Of a DNA stretch of 64,000 nucleotides, positions 21,728 through 30,718 are shown piece by piece. Source of the stretch: Methylocaldum marinum (GTDB taxonomy: Bacteria > Pseudomonadota > Gammaproteobacteria > Methylococcales > Methylococcaceae); NCBI RefSeq assembly GCF_003584645.1, contig NZ_AP017928.1:708981-772980 (forward strand). The letters are read 5' to 3'. Under the pieces are notes generated by a model. It saw only the letters and a program-made list of their open reading frames with translations. It made no database searches and was not told where the DNA came from. The position numbers and the translations under genes were made by a program. Numbering within the stretch: the stretch's first letter is position 1; the number at the start of each line of letters is the position of its first letter.

Positions 21728-23106
21728 CAGGCTGTTGATTTTCTCGGCCCCGGAAGCCGCATGAATTCGTTGGATGGATCGCATAAAATAGGCATAACCG
21801 ATTGTTTGTCATGGCAAAATGATATCATTTCAAGATACTTTGGACTCTTTCATGCGCGGCGCCGACATCACCCAGCAAGAACTCTTCAGCTACCGAACCT
21901 TGGAAGACCGGATTCCCAAGGATCATCCCCTTCGGAAGCTCCGGGCCGTGGTCGACATTCTGCTGACCACGCTGGACTCGGAATTTGATGCCCTCTATGC
22001 CCGGACCGGCCGGGAATCGATTCCGCCGGAGCGGCTGCTGCGCGCCAGTCTCATCCAAGTCTTGTTCTCTGTCCGCTCCGAGCGGCAGTTGGTCCAGCAG
22101 ATCGAATTCAATCTTTTGTACCGCTGGTTTGTCGGGCTGACCCTGGATGCCGAGGTCTGGGACCACTCCACCTTCAGCGCCAACCGGGATCGGTTGCTGA
22201 ACGAGCGGATTTCCCGGCTGTTTTTCGAGCGGGTCGTGTTGCTGGCGGAATGGCAGGACCTTTTGTCGGACGAGCATTTCTCGGTGGACGGCACGCTGAT
22301 CCAGGCGTGGGCCTCCATGAAGAGCTTTGTGAAAAAGGATGGCAGCTCGCCTCCGCCGGAGGACGGCGGCCGGAATCCGTCCGTCGATTTCAAGGGCGAA
22401 AAGCGCTCCAACGCGACCCACGCCTCGACCACTGATCCGGAGGCTCGCCTTTACAAGAAAAGCGAAGGGGATAAAGCTCAACTGTGCTTCATGGGCCATG
22501 CCCTGATGGAAAACCGGACCGGCCTGGTCGTGGATGTCGAGGTGACTCACGCCACCGGCACGGCGGAACGGGACGCGGCCAAGATCATGATCGGTCGCAC
22601 CGTCACGAAGCCCGGCGCGACGGTCGGGGCGGACAAGGCTTACGACGTGCCGGAGTTCGTGCAAGCTCTCCGGGAGCAGCGGGTCACGCCGCATGTCGCC
22701 CGGAAGGAAAAAGGCTCCGCCATCGATGGCCGCACCACCCGACACGCCGGCTACCGGACCAGCCTGAAGAGGCGCAAGCGGGTGGAAGAAATCTTCGGGT
22801 GGTCGAAGACCGTGGGCGGGTTACGCCAGACCCGGTTCCGGGGTTTGAAGAAGGTGGCGGCCCAGACCGTGTTCACTTTCGCCGCCTACAACCTGACCCG
22901 GTTGGGTGGGCTGTTCGGCTGGCGATGGTCGACGGCCTAGGCGGGCGTCTGCCCAAAATTCGCCGAAAGGCGGCAAGAACCCCCAAGCGGGGGGATGAAA
23001 ACCGGCTAGAACCGGGATTTCAGAGCTAAAAGGACCTTCAGCACTAAAAATTAAGCCGCCGATAAGGGGTAAAGCCGAAGGCATGGAGGCGAATTTCAAC
23101 AGCCTG
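21728..23106 (+). mobile_element. Nested IS5-type element inserted at TTAA
   Basis: Inverted repeats CAGGCTGTTGA at 21728-21738 and its complement ending at 23106, with TTAA directly repeated at 21724-21727 and 23107-23110. Removing the element and one TTAA restores VISDFNRRILF in the outer transposase, which confirms the boundaries. Length 1,379 bp. Confidence 0.93.
21819..22940 (+). CDS. IS5-type transposase of the nested element
   Basis: A 373-residue DDE transposase of the DUF772/DDE_Tnp_1 type: MRGADITQQELFSYRTLEDRIP at the start (shown in part), RLLRASLIQVLFSVRSERQLV, the catalytic Asp in HFSVDGTLIQAWAS, a second in VGADKAYDVPEF, and the Glu in KRVEEIFGWSKTVGGLR. Intact and flanked by intact ends, so likely functional or recently so. 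Confidence 0.95.
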   Translation: MISFQDTLDSFMRGADITQQELFSYRTLEDRIPKDHPLRKLRAVVDILLTTLDSEFDALYARTGRESIPPERLLRASLIQVLFSVRSERQLVQQIEFNLLYRWFVGLTLDAEVWDHSTFSANRDRLLNERISRLFFERVVLLAEWQDLLSDEHFSVDGTLIQAWASMKSFVKKDGSSPPPEDGGRNPSVDFKGEKRSNATHASTTDPEARLYKKSEGDKAQLCFMGHALMENRTGLVVDVEVTHATGTAERDAAKIMIGRTVTKPGATVGADKAYDVPEFVQALREQRVTPHVARKEKGSAIDGRTTRHAGYRTSLKRRKRVEEIFGWSKTVGGLRQTRFRGLKKVAAQTVFTFAAYNLTRLGGLFGWRWSTA

Positions 23107-23545
23107 TTAATCGAAGGATATTGTTTTTGTGTTGCATTGTGGCAGGCAGCGTACATGACTACACACTCATGAAAGACGTCTTCACGCCGGATTCAGCGTG
23201 GTTCGAGAAGGTCAATTTATGGCTTGACTTAGGATTTCTGGGCGCGGACAAAGATTATCAAAGTACCCAAATATATCTACCCCACAAGAAACCTAGAAAA
23301 TCCAAGAAAAACCCTAATCCGACATTGACGCCTGAGCAGAAGAAACAGAACAGAAAACAAGCCGCCACGCGGGTCATCGTTGAGCATGCCATCGGTGGCA
23401 TGAAGTTCTTCCACTGCATGATGCATCGGATTAGAAATCATCTGGATCACTTCGTGGATTATTTCTTCTCACTTTCCGCCGGGCTTTGGAACTACAAAAT
23501 CTGTTGATTTACAATTGTTTAGCATCTGAAACAACTCTAATATTT

Positions 23546-24073
23546 ATGAGGCAAATGGGTTTTATCCTTCTGTTAATTGCTGGGTGGATTTATATTATTA
23601 TAGCGATGGCGGCGGTTGATGAGTTTCTGGAGTCGAAGCGTCGGCTTCCTAAGTTGTCCGAGTTCTTCTATTATCTTAACGCGTTAGGCGGCAAAGAGCG
23701 TAGGCGGAGTTGGCGCGCGATCCTGATTACCGCGCATATATTATTTGGTTTATCAGCTTTGTTATTTTATCTTTATTATGCCAGCAATCCTGAATCCGAT
23801 CTGGTTGGCTTTAGATTACATCGGAAAGATTTGCCAAAGATATTAATAGTATTTTGCCTTATTGTTGAGTATGTAGTCTACTTAATCAAGAGAAAGTCTG
23901 AGTTAGACTACCATGGAATGCAAGAGATTGTTCCGCGTAATCTATATAAGACCATAAGCATACCATACCGATATATACACAGCAGAAGACTTCGGACGGC
24001 TGTGATAATGGCTGATATTTTTCTAATGATTGTCATTGTCTTGATTTTAATATTTCCCTTCATCAACGCTTAG
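23546..24073 (+). CDS. AT-rich multi-pass membrane protein, unknown
   Basis: About 175 residues from the ATG at 23546 with four hydrophobic segments: an N-terminal one (GFILLLIAGWIYIIIAMAAV), two in the middle (LITAHILFGLSALLFYLYYA, ILIVFCLIVEYVVYLI) and one at the C-terminus (IFLMIVIVLILIFPFI). I do not recognise the family. It starts nine bases after the outer IS. If the IS duplicated TA, removing it joins the short frame starting at 21082 (MRLKNCASFIII) in frame to FMRQMGFILL, so the native start may have been upstream and been displaced. Confidence 0.6.
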   Translation: MRQMGFILLLIAGWIYIIIAMAAVDEFLESKRRLPKLSEFFYYLNALGGKERRRSWRAILITAHILFGLSALLFYLYYASNPESDLVGFRLHRKDLPKILIVFCLIVEYVVYLIKRKSELDYHGMQEIVPRNLYKTISIPYRYIHSRRLRTAVIMADIFLMIVIVLILIFPFINA

Positions 24074-24090
24074 CATCGTGGGGGTGCGAT

Positions 24091-24327
24091 ATGGCAGCTT
24101 CAAATTTTCTTAGTGATAGCCTGAACCTGTATCAAGCATACGATGGTGGTAATCAGCTTGGTGACGCCATGCTTCAGCCAGACTTTTTCGATAGATTAAC
24201 AGCTTCCTATAGTTTGGCTGCGACTTTGCTAAGCCCAACCCCATTTGGAGTTGGTGCTAATCTAAGTGCAGCATCAATAGACGTTATTGGAAACTGGTTT
24301 TCATATACTTTTGGGACCGCGGCTACC
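24091..24327 (+). pseudogene. 5' part of an RTX-locus gene cut by an IS
   Basis: A GGGGGTG ribosome binding site precedes the ATG of a protein starting MAASNFLSDSLNLYQAYDGGNQ and continuing with PFGVGANLSAASIDVIGNWFSYTFGT; the residues after this come from IS sequence. Its 3' end is probably beyond the element, where a short frame ends in IPVSDNV and a TAA that overlaps the RTX-2 ATG. That would make it another small gene coupled to an RTX gene, but the junction cannot be fixed from sequence alone. Function unknown. Confidence 0.55.
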
Positions 24328-25255
24328 GTCAATAACTGTGATGGCGGCAGTGGCTTCTATAATTGTGCAGGCCGCAGTCAAGTTCTATGACGACATCGTC
24401 GAAGCCGTGCTTGGTATTCCTGAACACGTCCTTGACGATGCGGCAACGCTTGACCCCTGCGATGATGTGCTCGATGACTACGCGGATGCTCGAGATGAGC
24501 CGGTTGGCCTCCTTCTCCTCAGCCGAGAGCGTGCCGCCGCGTGGCTTCTTCTTGGGCTGGTAGATCGTGACCCCGGGCAGTTCGTGTCCTTGGAAGGCGC
24601 TGTCGCGGTAAAGCTCGGCCTCGTCGGGGAGGCGCATCCCTTCCTCGTCGCAAATTTTCTGGTCGTGCTTCTTGCCTTCATGCACGGCGCCGAGGTACTT
24701 GACTTGCCTGTCCTCCAGGCCGCCCACCAGGTTGTTTTTCACAGTGTGGCATTTTTTTTACCGCTGTAGTGGACACGCTGACCGAGCTTGTCGGCGGGGC
24801 GGTTAACGCGCCGTTCCGTACCGTCGATGCCAAGGTCCTGCGGCCGTTCCTTCGCCAGCCTGGACAGCATCTCCTCGGTGAGGCGGGCGGGCCTGTGATC
24901 ACTAGCCGCAAGGGTCTTGCCAAGCACGGCGGCTAACCGGTGGATCAGGAAATGGGCTTGAGGCTGACTGAGGCCGAACAGATGCGCGATGACCTCCTGC
25001 AGGGGGTAAGTCTTCAGGTAGAACAGGATGAACAACAGCCGGTCGGCCATGGTCGCGATCACCGGGGGACGCCCGCCCTTGGAGGCGTCTGTTCCGGTCA
25101 TTTCTTTCCAGGCGGCCGTAAAGTGGACCAATAGCTCGTCGAATTCGGAAGGCTTCAGGCTGGTCATAGCCATCAAGGTCTTGGGTTTCCCCTTGAGATC
25201 TTCGTAGCAAAGCATCGTTCAGGTTCAATCGGTGTTGTAGTCAGTGAGATACGAT
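24320..25255 (-). mobile_element. IS5-superfamily element with two-frame transposase (ends approximate)
   Basis: The transposase spans 24329-25215. I could not find convincing inverted repeats; the best candidates are weak matches near 24325 and 25250, so the boundaries are estimates. It lies between the truncated 24091 gene and RTX-2, both AT-rich at their junctions, while the element itself is GC-rich. Confidence 0.7.
24329..25215 (-). CDS. IS5-superfamily transposase, likely made by -1 frameshifting
   Basis: The first frame (25215 to 24739) encodes MLCYEDLKGKPKTLMAM, the helix-turn-helix region, LFILFYLKTYPLQEVIAHLFG and DLGIDGTERRVNRP, ending soon after HYSGKK. The second frame (to 24329) continues CHTVKNNLVGGLEDRQVKYLG with AELYRDSAFQG and RVVIEHIIAGVKR. 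They meet at eight consecutive A residues on the coding strand (24752-24759 as T on the plus strand). A -1 slip there reads HYSGKKKCHTVKNNL, matching homologous transposases. This is a typical programmed frameshift site for such elements. Confidence 0.85.
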
Positions 25256-25279
25256 TATACCGGTTTCCGATAATGTCTA

Positions 25280-28200
25280 ATGAGCATTGCTGGTAATATT
25301 AAATCTTATGCGGAAGGTAATTTACAGCCACAAGGCATATTAACCTCAACGTCGGCGATAGTATCAACTATGGCTGCGGTTGCGATCACAATAGGGGCTT
25401 CACCTTGGATTGCAGTTGCTGCAGGTCTTTTTGCCGTAGGAACGAGTCTAGAAGGGACGCAGAAAATTTTCAATGAATTACGTGATTATTGGTCTGATCC
25501 TTCAAATCTCGAAAACTTAAGTCAAACAATTGACGAGTCAGTATTAAGTCAAATAGGACACTGGCTTGGTCAAAATATACCTACAGCATATGATGTTCAG
25601 AGTTGGTGGGAGGGTTTTCTAGAAAGTGGGATCGTTCTAGGGCAGTGGCTTTTAGATTTTCTTATCTCTCCTGCTTATGGCATGGACGAGTCAATCTCGT
25701 CCGACTTCCTCGCTGCCCGTGGCTGGGTGGCCCCCCGCCGCGACCCGTTGGTCTTCGACCTGGACGGGGATGGCATCGAGACGGTGGGTCTCAGTGCCAC
25801 CAATCCGATTCTCTTCGACCACGACGGCGACGGCATCAAACAAGGGACCGGCTGGATCCAGCCGGACGATGCCTTTCTGGTCCTGGACCGGGACGGCAAC
25901 GGCACCATCGATTCCGGGCGCGAGCTGTTCGGCGATTCCACGCCTTTGAGTACCGGCGGCACGGCGGTCGATGGCTTCGCCGCCTTGGCCCAGGAGGACA
26001 CCAACGGCGACGGGACAGTCAATGCCAGCGATGCCCGTTTTAGCCAGCTCCGCCTGTGGCGCGACCTCAACCAGGACGGCATCAGCCAATCGGGCGAGCT
26101 GTTCACCCTGGTCGAAGCCGGGATTGCCGCCATTCACGTCGCCAAGACGGAGAACAGCCAGGTGTTGGCGGACCGCAACCAGATCGCCGACCTCGGCACC
26201 TTTACCCGCACCGACGGCACGGTGGGCACTCTGGGCCAGGTGGCGGACGTGGACCTCGCGAGCGATACCTTCCACCGCACCTTCACCGATCCCGTGCCCT
26301 TGACCGAAGCCGCCCTGGCGCTACCGGACATGCAGGGGGCGGGGCTGGTGCGGGATCTCAGGGAAGCGGCGAGCCTCTCCAGCGAAGTTGCGGCGACGCT
26401 GTCGGCGATGACGACCGACACCACCCGAGCTCAGTTCATCGCCCATGCGAACACCTTGATCGACCAATGGGCGGCGACTTCGACCCTGCAGAATTCCTAC
26501 GACCTCGCGACCCAGCAAAATCTCGATCTGACCTTTCTGCCACCCGGGGTTACGGCGGAAGAAGCGTATTTCGTCCTGCATGAAGACGACTTTGGCGGTC
26601 TTGATACCGGTACTCCAACCCTCGTAATCAGCGATGAGCGCAAGGCGGAAATCCGGGCCCAAATCGCCGAGATCGAACACCTGATCAAGGTGCTCGAACC
26701 ATTTAACGGCCAAAACTTCATCCAATTCGCCGACGGCCAAGCCACGGATACCACCGTGGGGGTTGTCGCGTGGATCGACGGTGGGTCGGGCGGCAGTTCG
26801 ATTGGCTGGGCACCGGTCCCCGGCGGCCGTACACCAGTTTTTGGCACATTCGAGCAAGGCAGGCTGGATCTCCTGAGGCAAAGCTACGAGGCGCTGAAAC
26901 AATCGGTGTACCAAGGTTTGGCCTTGCAGACCTGGCTCAAGCCGTATCTCGATGCGGTGAGTTTCACGGTCACCGAGACCGGGTTGACCCTGGACTTCAG
27001 CGCCCTGGATGCCCGGCTCGACACACTCTATCAAACCGATGCCGGCAACGCCCTGACCGATCTGATCGAACTCAACCGCTACGCCGGCGACAGCTTAAGG
27101 AACTCGGGCTGGATCGGGCTCGAGACCCTGCGGACCTGGGTCGATGGCGCGGTCGGCAATGCGGGGCTTGAAGCCATACTCCAGAATCTTCATGTGGCCC
27201 GGGGTAGTGGCAACGTCGCCGGTACGGCCACGGGCGATATCCTGTTCGGTGGGAGCACGAATGATGTGCTGGATGGCCAAGCCGGCAACGATATTCTTGA
27301 AGGAGGTGGCGGCAACGACACCCTGTACGGGCGGGGGGGTAACGACACCCTGCTGGGCGGCGAGGGCAATGATTATCTCTATGGCGAGGCCGGCGACGAC
27401 GTCTTGGAGGGCGGGGCGGGCACCGACACCCTCTCGGGCGGCCTGGGCAACGACACCTACCGGTTCGGTTTGGGCGATTGGCAGGATACGATCTATTCGG
27501 ATTACGACACCACGGCGGGCAAGCTTAACGTGCTGCAGTTCAAGGAGGGGGTGGCGGCCAGCGACGTGCGGTTGAGCACCTCGGGCGACTCGCTGGTGAT
27601 CAAGCTGGCGGGCACCACCGACCAGATCACGGTGCAGAACTTCCTGTACCAGGACGATCCCAGCAACGCCTACAACCCGCTGCAGCAGATCACGTTTGCC
27701 GACGGTACGGTCTGGGGTCTGGCCGACATCCAGGCCAAGCTGTACGCGGGCACGGACAACGCGGAGACGCTCAGCGGCACGGTGGAGGCCGACACCATCA
27801 CCGGTCAGGGTGGTGCGGACAGCTTGTATGGCCAGGCGGGCGACGACACACTCGACGGCGGGGCGGGGAACGACTACGTTTACGGCGGTGCCGGCAACGA
27901 TCGGCTGTTGGGCGGCGAGGGCAATGATTATCTCTATGGTGATGCCGGCGACGACGTCTTGGAGGGCGGGGCGGGCACCGACACCCTCTCGGGCGGCCTG
28001 GGCAGCGACACCTATCGGTTCGGCCGGGGCAACGGCCAAGATACGATCAGCGATTACGAATCCTCGGCTAATACGGATCAACTGCTGTTCGGTGCGGACA
28101 TCGCTATCGATCAACTCTGGTTCCGCCACGTGGGGTCAAATCTCGAAGTCAGCGTGATCGGCACTGACGACAAGGCCACCATTTCCAATTGGTATTCCGG

Positions 28201-28378
28201 ATCGGCCTATCATCTCGAGCGGTTCCAAACGGCGGACGGCCAAGCCTTGCTGGATAGCCAAGTGGAAAATCTCGTCACGGCGATGGCGGCCTTTGCTCCG
28301 CCTTCGGCGGGACAAACCACGCTGCCGCAGAACTACCAGGACGCCCTCAATTCGGTGATCGCCGCCAACTGGCAGTAA
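25280..28378 (+). CDS. RTX-2: large calcium-binding RTX exoprotein
   Basis: A 1,032-residue protein without a signal peptide, expected to leave by type I secretion. Residues 1-135 are AT-rich and hydrophobic in part (TMAAVAITIGASPWIAVAAGLFAVGTS, in part) and unrecognised. From about residue 150 there are EF-hand-like loops (DLDGDGIETV, DHDGDGIKQG, DRDGNGTIDSG) like those of FrpC-type RTX proteins. A helical middle follows, then two RTX arrays (about 645-725 and 830-910) each followed by an HCBP-related segment. The GC content jumps near 25690. The ATG overlaps a TAA (TAATG). No enzymatic domain was recognised. Confidence 0.85.
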   Translation: MSIAGNIKSYAEGNLQPQGILTSTSAIVSTMAAVAITIGASPWIAVAAGLFAVGTSLEGTQKIFNELRDYWSDPSNLENLSQTIDESVLSQIGHWLGQNIPTAYDVQSWWEGFLESGIVLGQWLLDFLISPAYGMDESISSDFLAARGWVAPRRDPLVFDLDGDGIETVGLSATNPILFDHDGDGIKQGTGWIQPDDAFLVLDRDGNGTIDSGRELFGDSTPLSTGGTAVDGFAALAQEDTNGDGTVNASDARFSQLRLWRDLNQDGISQSGELFTLVEAGIAAIHVAKTENSQVLADRNQIADLGTFTRTDGTVGTLGQVADVDLASDTFHRTFTDPVPLTEAALALPDMQGAGLVRDLREAASLSSEVAATLSAMTTDTTRAQFIAHANTLIDQWAATSTLQNSYDLATQQNLDLTFLPPGVTAEEAYFVLHEDDFGGLDTGTPTLVISDERKAEIRAQIAEIEHLIKVLEPFNGQNFIQFADGQATDTTVGVVAWIDGGSGGSSIGWAPVPGGRTPVFGTFEQGRLDLLRQSYEALKQSVYQGLALQTWLKPYLDAVSFTVTETGLTLDFSALDARLDTLYQTDAGNALTDLIELNRYAGDSLRNSGWIGLETLRTWVDGAVGNAGLEAILQNLHVARGSGNVAGTATGDILFGGSTNDVLDGQAGNDILEGGGGNDTLYGRGGNDTLLGGEGNDYLYGEAGDDVLEGGAGTDTLSGGLGNDTYRFGLGDWQDTIYSDYDTTAGKLNVLQFKEGVAASDVRLSTSGDSLVIKLAGTTDQITVQNFLYQDDPSNAYNPLQQITFADGTVWGLADIQAKLYAGTDNAETLSGTVEADTITGQGGADSLYGQAGDDTLDGGAGNDYVYGGAGNDRLLGGEGNDYLYGDAGDDVLEGGAGTDTLSGGLGSDTYRFGRGNGQDTISDYESSANTDQLLFGADIAIDQLWFRHVGSNLEVSVIGTDDKATISNWYSGSAYHLERFQTADGQALLDSQVENLVTAMAAFAPPSAGQTTLPQNYQDALNSVIAANWQ
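27354..28023 (+). repeat. 115-bp direct repeat within RTX-2
   Basis: Bases 27354-27468 and 27909-28023 are nearly identical over 115 bp (offset 555), encoding LLGGEGNDYLYG and the following DDVLEGGAGTDTLSGGLG segment. Only a few differences are visible (for example GAGGCC versus GATGCC). This indicates recent duplication or gene conversion of a whole RTX module. Confidence 0.9.
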
Positions 28379-28393
28379 GTCAGAAAGGAGCCC

Positions 28394-28430
28394 ATGGCCT
28401 TCGCCGTCTGGCAGTGAAGGCCATTCTTTC
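28394..28430 (+). terminator. Hairpin downstream of RTX-2
   Basis: ATGGCCTTC (28394-28402) pairs perfectly with GAAGGCCAT (28416-28424), followed by TCTTTC. It lies just after the RTX-2 stop and before the secretion ATPase gene; partial readthrough would set exporter expression. Confidence 0.5.
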
Positions 28431-28576
28431 GAGTGACTTAGTGATTGTTGAATACAGCTAAAGGACTCCGTCTTACCAGTATTCAATAACGTGAATATAG
28501 CTATCCTTGATTTTTAAACTTCGGTGTTTTTTGCGGAAACGCCAGGAAATCGACATGGTTCCCTTCGAGCCCAAAG

Positions 28577-30712
28577 ATGCAAAAAGAAGAACAATCCACG
28601 CCAAAGGTGCCGGACACGGGTCTGGTCTGTCTTGTGATGCTGGCCCGCTTTCACGGGATCGGGACCGATCCCGGCCAATTGAGGCATCAGTTCGGGGAAG
28701 GCAGTCGTCCATTCGGGATCACCGAGATCTTGCTCGCCGCCAAGCACTTGGGGCTCAAGGCCAAGCGCGTGACGACGGACGCCTCGCGCTTGGCCAACAC
28801 GCCGCTGCCGGCGCTCGCTATAGCTCAGAACGGTGAGTTCTTCATTCTCGCACGGAGTGAGGCCGAGAAGATCCTGATCCACGACCCCCGAGTCGAGCGG
28901 CCGGAGGTTATCGCCCGAAGCGAACTGGAATCGCGCTGGACCGGGACTTTGATACTCTTCACCTCGAGGGCCTCCCTGGCCGGAGAGTTGGCCAAATTCG
29001 ACTTCACCTGGTTCATTCCGGCGGTGGTCAAATACCGGAAGCTGTTGGGTGAAGTCCTGCTGGTGTCGTTCGTCCTGCAACTGTTCGCCCTAGTAACCCC
29101 GCTCTTTTTCCAGGTGGTCATGGACAAGGTGTTGGTGCACCGGGGCCTCACGACCCTAGATGTGATCGTCGTCGGTCTTCTGATCGTCTCGATCTTCGAG
29201 GTGGTCTTGAGCGGCCTGCGCAGCTATGTGTTCGCCCATACCACGAGCCGCATCGACGTCGAACTCGGGGCGCGACTCTTCCGGCACCTTTTGAATCTGC
29301 CTCTCGCCTATTTTCAGGCCCGGCGGGTCGGGGATTCGGTCGCCCGAGTGCGGGAGCTCGAACATATCCGCTCCTTCCTGACCGGCAACGCCGTGACCCT
29401 CGTACTCGACCTGTTTTTCGCGGTGGTGTTCATCGCGGTCATGCTGTACTACAGCGGCTGGCTGACCCTGGTCGTGGTGGGCTCCTTGCCGCTTTACGCC
29501 CTGCTTTCGCTGTCGGTTACGCCGCTGCTTCGGGCGAGACTCCACGAGAAGTTCAATCGAGGCGCGGAAAATCAGGCGCTGCTCGTGGAAGCGATCGCCG
29601 GCATCGACACGGTGAAGGCCATGGCGGTGGAACCTTAGATGACTCGCCGCTGGGACCGCCAGCTCGCAGCGTACGTTTCGGCCAGCTTCAGGACCGCGAC
29701 CCTGGCCACGGTCGCCCATGAAGGAGTTGCGTTGATCGGGAAGCTGGTGACAGCGGCCACCTTGTGGCTGGGCGCCCGGCTGGTCATCGATGGCGAGTTG
29801 ACCGTCGGCCAGCTCGTCGCTTTCAACATGTTGGCGGGCCGGGTGTCGCAGCCCATCATGCGGCTGGCCCAGCTGTGGACGGATTTCCAGCAAACCGGCA
29901 TCTCGGTTCAACGGCTGGGCGATATCCTCAATACCCGCACCGAACTGTCGTCCGGCAACCGCTCGACCCTACCGCCCGTGCAGGGACGAATCGAGTTCGA
30001 CCGGGTGAGTTTCCGCTACCGGCCCGATGGCCCGGAAGTGCTGCGGGAGGTGAGCCTTTCAATTCTGCCGGGACAGGTCATCGGCATCGTCGGTCGCTCC
30101 GGGTCGGGCAAGAGCACCTTGACCAAACTCGTCCAGCGCCTTTACGTGCCCGAACGCGGTCGTATCCTCATCGACGGCATGGACCTGGCGCTGGCCGATC
30201 CGTCGTCCTTGCGCCGCCAGATCGGCGTGGTCTTGCAGGAGAACGTCCTTTTCAATGCCACGATTCGGGAGAACATCGCCCTGGCCGACCCCGGAATGCC
30301 CATGGAAGCGGTGATCGGAGCGGCGAAACTGGCGGGCGCTCACGACTTCATCCTGGAATTGCCCGAAGGCTACGATACGGTCGTGGGGGAGCACGGGGCG
30401 ACCCTGTCGGGCGGTCAGCGCCAACGGATCGCCATCGCCCGGGCTCTCGTCGCGAATCCGCGCATCCTCATTTTCGACGAGGCCACCAGCGCCCTGGATT
30501 ATGAGTCAGAGCGCATCATCCAGAACAACATGAAGGCGATCTGCCGGGGACGGACCGTCATCATCATCGCTCACCGGTTGTCCGCCGTGCGCCAGGCCCA
30601 CCGCATCCTGGTCCTCGACCACGGTCAGCTCGTGGAAGAGGGCACCCATGACGAACTCCTGACCCACCAGGCCGGGCACTATGCCCGGCTGCATCGCCTG
30701 CAACAGGCTTGA
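28577..30712 (+). pseudogene. Type I secretion ABC exporter (HlyB family) with internal TAG
   Basis: The frame is continuous from 28577 to 30712 (about 711 codons, as HlyB) except for one TAG at 29636-29638, where relatives usually have Gln (VEP-Q-MTRRWD). Residues 5-130 are a C39-like domain in which the catalytic Cys position is Thr (DTGLVCL), so it is a non-cleaving C39-like domain suited to RTX substrates. The six-helix membrane domain follows (to about 440, spanning the TAG), then Walker [10 protein letters not shown], signature LSGGQ and Walker [13 protein letters not shown]. Without suppression or re-initiation at the ATG directly after the TAG, the exporter is non-functional. Confidence 0.9.
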
Positions 30713-30718
30713 CCGGCG

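Larger units (their letters stand above)
21197..23507 (+). pseudogene. Transposase of the outer IS, split by the nested IS
   Basis: The 5' part (GTG start at 21197) encodes a helix-turn-helix-like N-terminus and LFFVLYYLKTYPTFDVLGFHFGFS, then IAIDGVEVACVRPQ and HYSGKKK. After an A9 tract at 21682-21690 the homologous continuation (RHTLKSLVISDF) lies in another frame. The nested element enters at that point. Beyond it the frame resumes with NRRILFLCCIVAGSVHDYTLMKD, then DLGFLGADKDYQ and RVIVEHAIGGMKFF. It carries at least one certain disruption (the nested IS). Confidence 0.88.
21121..23537 (+). mobile_element. IS427-like (IS5 superfamily) element, interrupted by a nested IS
   Basis: Terminal inverted repeats start GAGTTGT at 21121 and end ACAACTC at 23537; extended by TTA outward they match TTAGAGTTGTnnCnGATGC at both ends. 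Without the nested element and one TTAA copy it is about 1,034 bp. If the ends are TTAGAG...CTCTAA, the flanks give a TA duplication, as in the IS427 group. Confidence 0.8.

Noticed and set aside
27200-28020. Regularly spaced repeats resembling a CRISPR array
   Set aside because: They are in-frame RTX nonapeptide codons; there are no unique spacers of constant length.
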